Source of the DNA: Nitrososphaerales archaeon
Lineage (GTDB): Archaea; Thermoproteota; Nitrososphaeria; Nitrososphaerales; CADDZS01
Assembly (NCBI GenBank): GCA_030041295.1
Contig: JASHOD010000111.1
Coordinates: 1-48,498 of the forward strand
Length of the DNA: 48,498 bases
Direction of reading: 5' to 3'
Shown here: one piece after another, positions 23,011 to 31,711 of the stretch
Layout: each line of letters starts with the position of its first letter
Numbering within the stretch: the stretch's first letter is position 1
Position numbers and translations under genes: made by a program
The notes under the pieces: model-generated
Databases searched by the model: none
The model's input: only the letters and a program-made list of their open reading frames with translations
Told to the model about the DNA's origin: nothing

Positions 23011-24396
23011 TTAGCTCGTTGTCGTCTTGAGCGCTTGTTCGAATATTCTCGCTCCAGTTTCCAAGTATTCGCTTGGAATGTTAAGCGCACCCATGAAGCG
23101 GAAGACGTTGCCAAAGTGGCCGCAGGTATGCATTATGAGGCCCTTGCTCAGCATGCTGTGCTTGAGGTTGAGCATTCTAGTCTTCGAGAGCGGCTTCTGG
23201 TTCTGAGCTAATTCGACTCCGATCATGAATCCTCTTCCTCTGACATCTGCTATGAGAGGCGACCCGATTGACCTGAGCCTCTTTTGCAATCCGTTGCCTT
23301 CTGCTTTCACCCGATCTAGGTGCTTTGGTAGTTCTCTCAGGACCGCTGTACCTGCGGCGAGAGCAAGAGCGTTTGCCCTATAAGTTCCTAAATGGAACGG
23401 TGTCGGAAGCTTGGCATCGTAGTCCTCTCTATAATAAACGAGCGAGAGCGGAATTCCGCCGCCAATCGACTTGCTAACCGCAACAATATCAGGTTTGATC
23501 GAGTCCCACTCGAACCCCCACATCTTTCCTGTTCTGCCCATTCCCGTTTGGACCTCATCGATGATCATTATCAAATCGTTTTTGTCGCAAAATTCCCGCA
23601 GAGCTTTAAGAAAGCCTTCGGGCGGAACAATGTATCCGCCCTCGCCCTGAACCGGTTCAACGATCAATGAATCTGGTTTTTCATACCCGGCCTCGGGGTC
23701 GTTCACAACTTTTTCGAGGAAACTTAGCGTGTCGCTCGTGTCGTAATCATACCACATTTCGTACGGATACGGCGCCCGGACTATACTCATTCCATTGCTG
23801 TAAACGGGAATTCTGTAGTGGCGCCCAGCTGTCGCGCTGATTATTCCGCCGTGAACTCCGTGATAAGCTCCTTCAAAGGCGACTGTAGATGCCCTTGCTC
23901 CAGAAACTGCATGAGCTATGTTCATCGCTGTCTCACAAGCGTCTGCCCCACTTATTCCGAACATGGTCTTGTAATTTCGCATGTTCGAAGGGAAGGACTT
24001 TCGCAGTTCCTTCATGAACTCTACTCTGGTTTCGGTAGGTACCTCCATAGTGTGCCACACCTTAGCAAGCTGCTTTGAAACGGCCTTCCTCACAATGTCG
24101 CTATGCCCTAAATTCAGAACACATATACCCGTAAACCAATCGATGAAGTAATTGCCGTCGACATCCTCTACTACGGAATCTTGAGCTCTTTTTATCGCAA
24201 TTGGAAAGGACTTTGGATAGACTACGGTCGAGGTCTCCATTTCCGCCTGCTCGGCGAGAATTTTCTTGCTTTTCTCTCCCGGGATCGTCGTAGTCTTGAT
24301 CCATGGAATCTTGTTTGGAAGCTCGAACGCCTCCTTCTCTTCTTCCTCTAGGCTCACTACTTTGCTGGGCATGTGGGTACCTTGTGAATAGTTCAT
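23011..24396 (-). CDS. class III PLP aminotransferase (GABA/ornithine-type)
   Basis: From the ATG at 24396 this 461-residue enzyme is a class III aminotransferase like GabT or PuuE. It has YFIDWFTGICVLNLGH near the N-terminus, TMFGISGADACETAMNIA for phosphate binding, EGAYHGVHGG, VEPVQGEGGYIVPP, and MIIDEVQTGMGRTG with the cofactor Asp. VSKSIGGGIPLS contains the PLP lysine. The frame extends to 24555, but the extra 53 residues lack family resemblance and would overlap the divergent gene. The family transfers the terminal amino group of 4-aminobutyrate, ornithine or similar omega-amino acids to 2-oxoglutarate. It stands alone but fits the gamma-glutamyl/amine module at 4-10 kb. Confidence 0.92.
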   Translation of the reverse strand: MNYSQGTHMPSKVVSLEEEEKEAFELPNKIPWIKTTTIPGEKSKKILAEQAEMETSTVVYPKSFPIAIKRAQDSVVEDVDGNYFIDWFTGICVLNLGHSDIVRKAVSKQLAKVWHTMEVPTETRVEFMKELRKSFPSNMRNYKTMFGISGADACETAMNIAHAVSGARASTVAFEGAYHGVHGGIISATAGRHYRIPVYSNGMSIVRAPYPYEMWYDYDTSDTLSFLEKVVNDPEAGYEKPDSLIVEPVQGEGGYIVPPEGFLKALREFCDKNDLIMIIDEVQTGMGRTGKMWGFEWDSIKPDIVAVSKSIGGGIPLSLVYYREDYDAKLPTPFHLGTYRANALALAAGTAVLRELPKHLDRVKAEGNGLQKRLRSIGSPLIADVRGRGFMIGVELAQNQKPLSKTRMLNLKHSMLSKGLIMHTCGHFGNVFRFMGALNIPSEYLETGARIFEQALKTTTS

Positions 24397-24502
24397 TGTA
24401 AAAAACTCTTTCGAGTATGTGATTATTGAAGATGAGCAATGCGTTTTCGAATGCCTCGGTGAAAATGTGAAATACACTCCTGATGGATGCGATCTAACGT
24501 AA

Positions 24503-25180
24503 ATGTCCGCTGTCAAGACGGTAAGCGATAAAGATCTGGGCACCCTTAGAAACATGATTCAGTGGCTCGACGGTTACGCTGAATGCTACAATGCCGACCC
24601 CTTCAAAATCGAAAAAATGGTCAACAAGAAAAAAGAGGAAGACGAGATCTCAAACGCTTGGAGCCAGGTTCGCCAGGATGTCTCGGATATCATTACGCTT
24701 CCGGATTCTTCTGAGGAAATTGCGAACGCCAATAAGAAGGTTAGGATTTACAGGCCGCTATCGGCAGTTTTGATCTTCGGATCCGGTCTCTCTGTACTCT
24801 TGATCTCCGGATTACACCTGACACCTAACCGAGTAGACGTTCTTGCGATTTTGGTCGTACTTTTCGCGATCTATGCAACTGTGCTAACCTTATGGTATCG
24901 CGGAACGAGGAAGCTATATCGAATGGTAAGAGAATATTACAAGACAAACGGAAATCGAGCTTCAAGACAAAGAGCACACTTGAAATCGGTAGCTCAGCGA
25001 CTGATTGATTCCCTTACTCTATCAGTCCGCGCTAACAAGCTCGATCCAGAGAAATACAAGATGAAGTTGCTGAACAACGACTATTCCAACATTCGTGTCC
25101 TAAAAGAAGAGAAACCAAGAAACATGGATATCCTAGTATACACTTCAGTTGTTAAGGCCCGTAGTCTAACGGAAGGTTAG
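24503..25180 (+). CDS. two-helix membrane protein with cytoplasmic helical arms
   Basis: This 225-residue protein has a charged N-terminal region of about 85 residues, two adjacent hydrophobic helices (about residues 89-108 and 113-133), and a basic, helical C-terminal region. Both ends would be cytoplasmic. I do not recognise the family; the layout is seen in small membrane organisers and SLATT-like two-helix proteins, but no specific link can be claimed. The ATG at 24503 faces the aminotransferase across 106 bases. Confidence 0.7.
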   Translation: MSAVKTVSDKDLGTLRNMIQWLDGYAECYNADPFKIEKMVNKKKEEDEISNAWSQVRQDVSDIITLPDSSEEIANANKKVRIYRPLSAVLIFGSGLSVLLISGLHLTPNRVDVLAILVVLFAIYATVLTLWYRGTRKLYRMVREYYKTNGNRASRQRAHLKSVAQRLIDSLTLSVRANKLDPEKYKMKLLNNDYSNIRVLKEEKPRNMDILVYTSVVKARSLTEG

Positions 25181-25222
25181 GGCAACGTTAGCTTTCTTCC
25201 TCCTCTCCCTGAACTAGGGGGA

Positions 25223-25286
25223 GAGAAGGCGGAGAGAAAGGCCTTCTCGGTCTTAGTGGCCGTAAAGGCTCCGGCGGAGCTTTGTT
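25223..25286. terminator. two hairpins between convergent genes
   Basis: GAGAAGGC (25223-25230) pairs with GCCTTCTC (25241-25248), and GCTCC-GGC-GGAGC (25268-25280) is followed by TTTGTTT. They lie between the ends of the membrane protein and protease genes and probably mark the transcript ends. Confidence 0.55.
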
Positions 25287-25357
25287 TCCCGCCAGATAGA
25301 CCCTCTTTCTCGAACTTTTTAGATTCATTTGTTTTCGTTCTCGCTCCTCTTTGTTTT

Positions 25358-26275
25358 CTAGACTTCGGTCGGTGTGACTATGAGCTCGGTGAGTTTTTCG
25401 CCGCGCAGAACTGATAGAACTGTTGGCTTACCGATAACCTCGGACGTCAATAATCTTCGAAGGTCATAGAAGTTTGTGATGGGCTTTGAATTCAGTTTCA
25501 CGACGATATCTCCTACTGCGACGCCTCCCTTCTTTGCAGGAGTTCCTGATTCAACCGAGTATACGATCAACCCTTCCTCCTGTTTGATTTCCTCTGCGAC
25601 TTCTGAAGGCAGAGAGATTGTGTCAGAGACTATGCCAAGGTAAGCTCTCTTTATGCCGCCTTCGACTAAAAGGCTCTTCGCCGTATCGACTAAACTGCTG
25701 ACAGGGATTGCGATTCCCCTGTTAGCAAAATAGGCCGCGTTCATGCCCATCATTTCGCCTGATACGTCGACGAGAGGGCCTCCTGAGTATCCCGGGTTGA
25801 GTTTGGCATCTGTGACGATAACATTGCCCGACCAGGGCATCCTTCCGTCTAGCGTGGCGCTTGCGTTAGTCACGATACCAAATGTAGCGCTGACTTTTTC
25901 TCCGAACGGATTTGCAAGTGCCAGCACGAATTGTCCAGTGGAGAGTTTCGTCGAATCACCCTTGGAGATAGGCCGCAGTTTTGCCTTTTCAGCTCCCTCA
26001 ATTTGGAGTAGAGCCACATCGGAGAACCTATCTTGCCCGAGGACTTTAGCCTGATAGCTCTTCCCTTCATTTTCAGAAAAAGCTACTTGAACCTCGGTCG
26101 CTCTTCCTATTACATGCGCGTTTGTTAGTATGCGACCCTCATTGTCCCAAATGACTCCAGATCCGAAACCTCTCCTGCCGTTACTTACTTGGACTACTGA
26201 AGGAGAAACTTTCCTGACTACTTCTACTATACCGTCTGATATACTCTGTAAAGAGTTACTTTTTCCGCTGCTCAA
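25358..26275 (-). CDS. HtrA/DegP-like serine protease with PDZ domain
   Basis: This 305-residue protein has a trypsin-like protease domain and one PDZ domain. The catalytic triad is His54 in LTNAHVIG, Asp86 in RFSDVALLQ and Ser164 in NPGYSGGPLVD. The usual GNSGG is GYSGG here, which is acceptable. The PDZ domain covers about residues 205-300, with RAYLGIVSD and GVAVGDIVVKLNSKPI. No signal peptide or anchor is seen, so the enzyme may be cytoplasmic, unlike most HtrA proteins, unless exported by another route. It should degrade or refold misfolded proteins. It is divergent from the Ada gene. Confidence 0.92.
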   Translation of the reverse strand: MSSGKSNSLQSISDGIVEVVRKVSPSVVQVSNGRRGFGSGVIWDNEGRILTNAHVIGRATEVQVAFSENEGKSYQAKVLGQDRFSDVALLQIEGAEKAKLRPISKGDSTKLSTGQFVLALANPFGEKVSATFGIVTNASATLDGRMPWSGNVIVTDAKLNPGYSGGPLVDVSGEMMGMNAAYFANRGIAIPVSSLVDTAKSLLVEGGIKRAYLGIVSDTISLPSEVAEEIKQEEGLIVYSVESGTPAKKGGVAVGDIVVKLNSKPITNFYDLRRLLTSEVIGKPTVLSVLRGEKLTELIVTPTEV

Positions 26276-26448
26276 TTATCATTTTCACGTAAGAAGTTAA
26301 TGGATGAAGATGCTAATTGTTGACTAGCCTCCGGGGTATGTTGGTCACACAGAGGTGCTCATTTGCGGTTTCGATAGCAAGATCGAAAGCTAACCGATTA
26401 TAAGCAATCAGCGCCAAAACCGTCAAAAGAGGAGAAAAGGAAGTTAAA

Positions 26449-27585
26449 ATGAGTCTCAGCTCGCAGGACTTGGTTGAAGAAGAGATGCCCCGAAATTCAA
26501 GCAAAGAAGAGTTTTGGGACGCACTCCAGACACGGGATCCGAAGTATTATTCTCGCTTTGTTTACGGAGTAAACTCTACGAAAATATATTGCAGACCGAC
26601 TTGCGCTTCGAAGAAACCGTCCCGGATCGAGGCGGTTTCATTCTTTCGAACTCCGACAATGGCTAAAGAATGTGGCTATAGGGCTTGTGAGAGGTGCAAA
26701 CCTGACGACGAAAATGTGGCGCCCGCGCAGGTACAATCAATTCAGAAATTGTGTGAATTCATGATTGATAACTGGCAGGAGAAATTAACTTTAGAAACGC
26801 TCGGCAAACAATCAGGTCTCAGTCCGTTCCATCTGCAGAGAACGTTCAAGAAAGTTACAGGAGTTTCTCCTAGAGAATACTTGGAGGCAGTGAGACTGTC
26901 ACGAATGAAGTTGTCTTTAAAATCAGGAAATTCAATAAGAAAATCGACCTACGGTGGCGGCTACAATACAACGGGATGGCTGTACTTCCGCCCTAACGAG
27001 AAATTGGGAATGAGCCCCTCCAAATACAAGCAGGGCGCCGAAGGGATCCAAATTGACTATGTGATTAGAGACTCTCCGCTCGGAAAACTGTTGGTTGCCG
27101 CGACAGACAAGGGGGTCTGCCTGGTCAATCTGTCCGACTCCGATGAGAAGCTTCTTGCCCATCTTCGCTCTGAATTCCCCAAGGCAAGTTTGCAGTCTGG
27201 TTCAAACAATCAGGAAAACAAGTATCTCGCTTTTTCTGTTGAAAAAATCATGGAATACCTAACCAATGGAACAGATCTTGAAAGATCAAATCTTCCGCTC
27301 GATCTTCATGCCACGGCGTTTCAACAACGGGTCTGGAGGGAACTTAGGGCGATACCGTACGGAAGGGTTAGGTCGTACGGCGAGGTTGCAAAGTTGATAG
27401 GTTTACCGAAAGCAACGCGGGCCGTCGCCAATGCCTGTGCGTCAAATCCGGTGCCGCTTGTGGTTCCATGCCACAGAGTTGTCCCCAAAAGTGGAGGAGT
27501 GGGCCAATATGGGCTTGGCGTTAACCGAAAGAAGACTTTGCTCGAGAAAGAAGGTGTCAACCTAAAGGATCTTAACCGCTCCTAG
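26449..27585 (+). CDS. ada: Ada-type methylated-DNA repair protein and regulator
   Basis: This 378-residue protein has the full three-part Ada layout. The N-terminal zinc and methylphosphotriester domain has TKIYCRPTCASKKPSR (Cys48, Cys52) and RACERCKPD (Cys80, Cys83). An AraC-type helix-turn-helix follows (LTLETLGKQSGLSPFHLQRT and KLGMSPSKYK). The C-terminal O6-alkylguanine transferase has VPCHRVVPKSGGVGQYG, with acceptor Cys341. It transfers methyl groups from DNA to its own cysteines and, once methylated at the N-terminal Cys, activates repair genes in bacteria. The fused form is mostly bacterial, so transfer into this archaeon is likely. The second AraC helix-turn-helix region is degenerate (STYGGGYNTTGW). 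ATG at 26449 or 26485. Confidence 0.95.
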   Translation: MSLSSQDLVEEEMPRNSSKEEFWDALQTRDPKYYSRFVYGVNSTKIYCRPTCASKKPSRIEAVSFFRTPTMAKECGYRACERCKPDDENVAPAQVQSIQKLCEFMIDNWQEKLTLETLGKQSGLSPFHLQRTFKKVTGVSPREYLEAVRLSRMKLSLKSGNSIRKSTYGGGYNTTGWLYFRPNEKLGMSPSKYKQGAEGIQIDYVIRDSPLGKLLVAATDKGVCLVNLSDSDEKLLAHLRSEFPKASLQSGSNNQENKYLAFSVEKIMEYLTNGTDLERSNLPLDLHATAFQQRVWRELRAIPYGRVRSYGEVAKLIGLPKATRAVANACASNPVPLVVPCHRVVPKSGGVGQYGLGVNRKKTLLEKEGVNLKDLNRS

Positions 27586-27731
27586 GGATTCGGATTCTCT
27601 CGATTGGCATATAGCTTCCTTTCTCTCCTCGACCTTTATGTCCACACTGAAGCGTCTAAGGCAAAGACGAAGTAGAAATACAGAATAAATCCAAAATGTC
27701 GTGGTAAAGAAATTCTGACTTGTCGCGAGCC

Positions 27732-28631
27732 ATGGATCAGAAGAGAAAATTACTCATCGTCATTTTGATAATGGGCATCGCAATCTCGCTGAATCTTCTA
27801 ATACTCCTCCAGGCGATTCCCGAGACGCAGAAAATTGACTCTGGTTGCTGCGCTCCGAAAACCGCCGTCCTAGCAAAAGATTACTCCGCGTTCTATTTTG
27901 CTGCTTGGAATTTGATCCATGATCCGGCGGCAATTTATTCAGTTGGGTCTACGCAAAACGCGAGTTTTTTGGGCATCTCGCCTCGCCCAGAGTCTTTCAA
28001 GTACCTACCATCGTTTCTGATTTTTGCTGTCCCGTCACTAGTTCTGAGCTATCCACGAGCACTCCTCGCCTTTGACTTGATACAGTTCGTAATGCTAGTC
28101 CTGATCTCTTATCTGATTTACGGACTCCTGCGTCGCGAGAACGTTGCCGTAATCGGAACAGTCTCAGTGATTGCACTTTTGCTCCCCTTTTCAGCGAATC
28201 CAAGTTGGGGAATCTCTGAAGCTTATTTTTGGCAGTGGGCTGAAGCGCAATCGAAAGTTCTGGAGCTTGCCCTGATTTTACTATCATTCTATTTTGGAGC
28301 GAGAAAAAAGCCGGTCGTTTCGGGTATTTTCTACGGATTATCTTTCTTTGACCCGAGGTTTTCCCTGGTTGCAATCCCATTGTTTGTTACTCTGAATCAA
28401 GGAAAGATTTCAAAAGCGAGCGCGGTTGTGCTCATAACATTGATTGCGACGAACTTGCCGATATTGGCCCTTCCCGGAGTAGCTTCGGGTTTCGTTCACA
28501 TGTTGGTTACCGGTGGCGCAACAACTCCGCTGTACTATTACTCCTACATTCCCCTGCTCACAACAATCGCATTAAGCGTCGCAAAGTGGAGAGACATCGC
28601 AACGACATTCGGCAGGGTGCTTATGAGATAG
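27732..28631 (+). CDS. GT87-like membrane glycosyltransferase
   Basis: This 299-residue protein has about nine hydrophobic helices. After the first helix is a long external loop with KDYSAFYFAAWNLI, which matches the Asp-containing first loop of GT87/DUF2029 polyprenol-phosphate-mannose-dependent transferases. SFKYLPSFLIFAVPS is the usual next element, and LSFFDPRFSLVAIP resembles the helix with a conserved Asp-Pro. It is shorter than typical members (about 400), so the C-terminal helices are missing or reduced. It would transfer a sugar from a lipid carrier on the outer membrane face. Start at the ATG at 27732; a TTG at 27720 is also possible. Confidence 0.7.
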   Translation: MDQKRKLLIVILIMGIAISLNLLILLQAIPETQKIDSGCCAPKTAVLAKDYSAFYFAAWNLIHDPAAIYSVGSTQNASFLGISPRPESFKYLPSFLIFAVPSLVLSYPRALLAFDLIQFVMLVLISYLIYGLLRRENVAVIGTVSVIALLLPFSANPSWGISEAYFWQWAEAQSKVLELALILLSFYFGARKKPVVSGIFYGLSFFDPRFSLVAIPLFVTLNQGKISKASAVVLITLIATNLPILALPGVASGFVHMLVTGGATTPLYYYSYIPLLTTIALSVAKWRDIATTFGRVLMR

Positions 28632-28695
28632 TCTATAGCAACAACAAGAACAAACGGAGAACTGGCGAAAAGATCCAGTAACTTGTAATTGATTA

Positions 28696-28977
28696 CTAAA
28701 TTCGCTTTTTCCTTCGCCGCATGTCCTTGATTGTTAGCTCGACGAAGATTCCGAAAAGGGCGACTAGGGCGACATCTATCGTGATGTTGATGTAATCCGG
28801 CCCCGGGCCTCCCGACCCACCGGGAATGCCGGGGCACTTTGCAGCCGCGATGCGAATCAAGGTTTCAAGAGAATTAGCGGGAGAATGGGCAAGAAAGGAG
28901 TAGATGGATGCGGCCACCATGATAGCAAGAATCGCTATCAGTATAGATGCAATTTTCTCAGCACGTCCTAATGACAA
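28696..28977 (-). CDS. small two-helix membrane protein
   Basis: This 93-residue protein has a hydrophobic helix at about residues 10-29, an external loop with a Gly/Pro-rich GIPGGSGGPGPDY segment and one Cys, a second helix at about 66-83 and a very basic tail (KDMRRRKKRI). The positive tail predicts a cytoplasmic C-terminus. No family recognised. TTG start. It lies downstream of the secreted propeller gene on the same strand, 82 bases away, and may share its transcript. Confidence 0.55.
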   Translation of the reverse strand: MSLGRAEKIASILIAILAIMVAASIYSFLAHSPANSLETLIRIAAAKCPGIPGGSGGPGPDYINITIDVALVALFGIFVELTIKDMRRRKKRI

Positions 28978-29059
28978 GCGGATTTCTCCTTTTAAATTAC
29001 CGTTATATGTTTGATCCGCAATCGCTAGAATATTGTCAACATCAATTTATCGGTCACAG

Positions 29060-30697
29060 TCATTTCTGCACAGTCTTCCGGAGTCTGAGGAAGAAAAAGT
29101 ACACCCCTGCTGAGATCAAGACCGCGGCGATTAGAATCTCCTCGAGGTAGTCTCCCAAGTTATAGAAGAAGTACAGGGGACTCGCGCTAACCTGGATGAA
29201 GAAGACTTGCACGGTCGAAGAATTTTGTCCTATCGCCGCGAAGGAGACTGAATACAATCCCGATGCAAGTGAAGAATAGGGGGTTATCTTCACCCCTACG
29301 ACCATTGATTGATTGCTAGCAAGCTGAAGGGAATCACGCGTGACGTTGAAAGAGACTTCTTGCGGCGTCGTGAAGCCGTCGGCGGAGAATGAGCTAGTTG
29401 CAGCCAGTGTCAGATTTTGTGAATACGGGGCCAAGTTCTTGACCACAAAGCTCGCCGAAATCGTCTGCCCGGCCCCGACTTGTGGATAGGGATCAGAATC
29501 GTTGGGCGACAACGTGCGAACGTAGACTCCTGTCGTGGTGTTCGCCGGTATCATCTGAATTGCATTTTGTACAAAGTTCGTAAACCAAAAGTTACCGCTG
29601 GAATCTAGAGCATTCAAGACCGAATAAGGACTTTCGGCGGCACCCGTAAGATCAAACTCGTCTATCACCCCTGTAGAGGGGTCGAGTCTACCAACCTTAT
29701 TGCTAAAATGCTCAACAAACCAGAAATCGCCCTGATTATCGATCGCCAGAGTAGCGACGGCCGATATTGTGAATTCGCTAGTAGGGGGAGACGTCACATA
29801 CTTTTTCCAGGTGGAATTAAATGGATCAAGTTCGACCACTGAGCTTCCTCGATGCTCGGAGACCCATACATTCCCATTCTTATCCAGCACGATTCCGACT
29901 GGGTCTTGAAGGGAAATCGGGGGGGTGTAGACTTTTTCAAAACTTTTTGTTGTTATGCTAAAGGAAGCAATCGCTCCCGGTTGCACTTGGGAGGTTGTCT
30001 CTGCCAGAGTGATCCATAAAGTCGATGTGTTTTGGTCTAGCGCCATCTCAAGAGGCTCGTACATAGCCAAAGGAACTGAATACTGGGACATTGTGTAGTT
30101 CGGATAGGCGAGTTCGCCTATCTTGTAGCCTGTTGTCTCCGTGAACCATATGTTGTGGTTTTGGTCGACAACAATGAAAAGAGGCTCGGCCCCTGTAGTA
30201 GGAATCGTATAGTTCGTGAACACCCCCGTTGACGGGTCGAGGCTCCAAATTTTCGCATTCGCAAAGTCGGAGAACCAGACAGTCCCAAATTGATCTACTG
30301 CAATCGAATTCGGGTTTGATCCCTCCTCAGGAACTTGAAACTCTTTAATCGTCTGGTTGGATGTAAAAAACTCCGCGATTTTTCCAGCCTCGAATTCTGC
30401 AACCCAAAAAGTCCCATTTGGACCCGCCGCGATAGAATTTGGACCTGACGTTATTGTATTGTTAATCAATGGTAAGGAGAAATTTCTAATCAAACTAGGT
30501 GAATAGATTTCGACGGAGTCATTCGACGATGAAGAAGTAGGTGAAAGTAATTTTACGCCCCATTTCGATGGCACAGATACCGTTTGGTTTGACTGTATCC
30601 CTAGCGCGAGGACAGAAGAGGAGACAAATAACGAAAGAATAGCAAATGCCGCAATTAGTTTCTTATAGTTCAAATGGTGTCGCCTAGATAAGAACAT
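29060..30697 (-). CDS. secreted Vgb-like seven-bladed propeller with C-terminal anchor
   Basis: This 545-residue protein begins with a signal peptide (basic residues, then LIAAFAILSLFVSSSVLAL). Seven repeats follow, of the form D-x-x-G-x-x-W-F/V-x-E, for example AAGPNGTFWVAEF, AVDQFGTVWFSDF, VLDKNGNVWVSEH and AIDNQGDFWFVEH. This is the virginiamycin-B-lyase/streptogramin-lyase propeller. A beta-sandwich of the NEW3 type (VVKNLAPYSQNLTL) follows, then a C-terminal membrane helix and basic tail. Two blades carry an Glu-His pair like that used by Vgb, but lyase activity is uncertain; archaeal members are mostly surface proteins of unknown role. It lies just downstream of a winged-helix gene on the same strand. 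Confidence 0.85.
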   Translation of the reverse strand: MFLSRRHHLNYKKLIAAFAILSLFVSSSVLALGIQSNQTVSVPSKWGVKLLSPTSSSSNDSVEIYSPSLIRNFSLPLINNTITSGPNSIAAGPNGTFWVAEFEAGKIAEFFTSNQTIKEFQVPEEGSNPNSIAVDQFGTVWFSDFANAKIWSLDPSTGVFTNYTIPTTGAEPLFIVVDQNHNIWFTETTGYKIGELAYPNYTMSQYSVPLAMYEPLEMALDQNTSTLWITLAETTSQVQPGAIASFSITTKSFEKVYTPPISLQDPVGIVLDKNGNVWVSEHRGSSVVELDPFNSTWKKYVTSPPTSEFTISAVATLAIDNQGDFWFVEHFSNKVGRLDPSTGVIDEFDLTGAAESPYSVLNALDSSGNFWFTNFVQNAIQMIPANTTTGVYVRTLSPNDSDPYPQVGAGQTISASFVVKNLAPYSQNLTLAATSSFSADGFTTPQEVSFNVTRDSLQLASNQSMVVGVKITPYSSLASGLYSVSFAAIGQNSSTVQVFFIQVSASPLYFFYNLGDYLEEILIAAVLISAGVYFFFLRLRKTVQK

Positions 30698-30756
30698 CGA
30701 TACATGGCTTGGTCTTTGCGTTTGATTGCAACGTTCTTAAAGAAAAAGCTGGATAA

Positions 30757-31269
30757 TCAAAAATCCCATAGATCTACAAAGTTTTGGACAACGTCTTTCG
30801 AGTCCAAGGCGGGGCCCAGACTCTGAAGCAGAGTTGAAACGTGTTCCGAATCATATAGTCTTAGCTTGATTCCGGACTCGGAGAGCTCGAGAAAGGCGAT
30901 GTGATGCTCGAGCAGCTTTTGAATACTCTCGCTGACTGTGGATTTCGCGAGGCCGGATTTTGCACAGATCTCCTTGTTAGACAAGCCCTCTGACGACGAA
31001 ATCAGAGCGGAAACTACTCGCCTTGACGAATTTACTCTGAGAAATTGATAGAGTACAATGTCCTGCTGCGGAGTTCCTGCAGGAAATATCCTAGAATACC
31101 CAGTCTTCTTATCACAAATGATGAGACCCGACTCTGCAAGGGAGTCCACATGATAGCGAACTGAATGTAGCGAGAGATTGAGAACCCGCTCAAGCTCTCG
31201 AAGATGGATTCCAGGCGAAATCTCAGCGAGCTGCAGTATGCGTGTTCTATTCGAGTTTAACGGATGCAA
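30757..31269 (-). CDS. tandem winged-helix transcription regulator
   Basis: From the TTG at 31269 this 170-residue protein has two winged-helix domains. The first includes GIHLRELERVLNLSLHSVRY and a wing (GLIICDKKTGYSRIFP); the second has LSNKEICAKSGLAKSTVSES. This double layout is common among archaeal ArsR/MarR-like regulators that replace one another on membrane-stress promoters. The frame is open to 31353, but the extra part overlaps the upstream membrane gene; the TTG overlaps its end by 23 bases and has AGGA six bases before it. It is thus coupled to that membrane protein, the second such pair in the window. It probably regulates the propeller gene 60 bases downstream or its own operon. 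Confidence 0.82.
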   Translation of the reverse strand: MHPLNSNRTRILQLAEISPGIHLRELERVLNLSLHSVRYHVDSLAESGLIICDKKTGYSRIFPAGTPQQDIVLYQFLRVNSSRRVVSALISSSEGLSNKEICAKSGLAKSTVSESIQKLLEHHIAFLELSESGIKLRLYDSEHVSTLLQSLGPALDSKDVVQNFVDLWDF

Positions 31270-31597
31270 TAGATTTCCTACCTGGCGTGAGTCCCGATGA
31301 GTTCTGTGACCTAGTAAGAGCAAACCCAAAGCACAAAAGCGTTGCGAAGTCAAACAAGTGAGTAACGTGAACGTCCATGTACGGAATTATGATCAGTTGA
31401 TCCGACATGAAGAAAGTCTCTATTGCCGTAGTCGTTTGACTAAGCATGATGAAGACGAATGCCAGAAAGAGCAAGAAGTATCGAGAATTTCGCTGTCTCA
31501 GATAACCGTAGAAAGAAATTCCAACCAATGAAAAGGACATTATCACGATCAGTAAGTGGATCAAATCGTCGGTGAAAAAGTAAGGAAGAGCAGTCAT
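31247..31597 (-). CDS. small three-helix membrane protein paired with regulator
   Basis: This 116-residue protein has three hydrophobic segments: about residues 11-31, 39-59 and 76-96. A basic loop (YLRQRNSRY) joins the first two, and the C-terminus is basic. No named family is seen. It overlaps the start of the downstream winged-helix gene, so the two are made together. It is about half the size of the seven-helix partner at 12.7 kb but has the same pairing with a winged-helix protein, suggesting it senses the membrane or a ligand for that regulator. Confidence 0.7.
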   Translation of the reverse strand: MTALPYFFTDDLIHLLIVIMSFSLVGISFYGYLRQRNSRYFLLFLAFVFIMLSQTTTAIETFFMSDQLIIIPYMDVHVTHLFDFATLLCFGFALTRSQNSSGLTPGRKSIASVKLE

Positions 31598-31711
31598 CTG
31601 TTACAGGTTTACCCCGACCACACTCGCTAATCTCCCGATTAAATGTTCCCACAGTTCGTAAGTTGAGCCATAAGATAAAAGTTCGAGATAATCCCTTTTT
31701 CTAAACCTTGA

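Noticed and set aside
24397..24555. N-terminal extension of the class III aminotransferase
   Set aside because: The extra 53 residues do not resemble the family and overlap the divergent gene; the ATG at 24396 is preferred.
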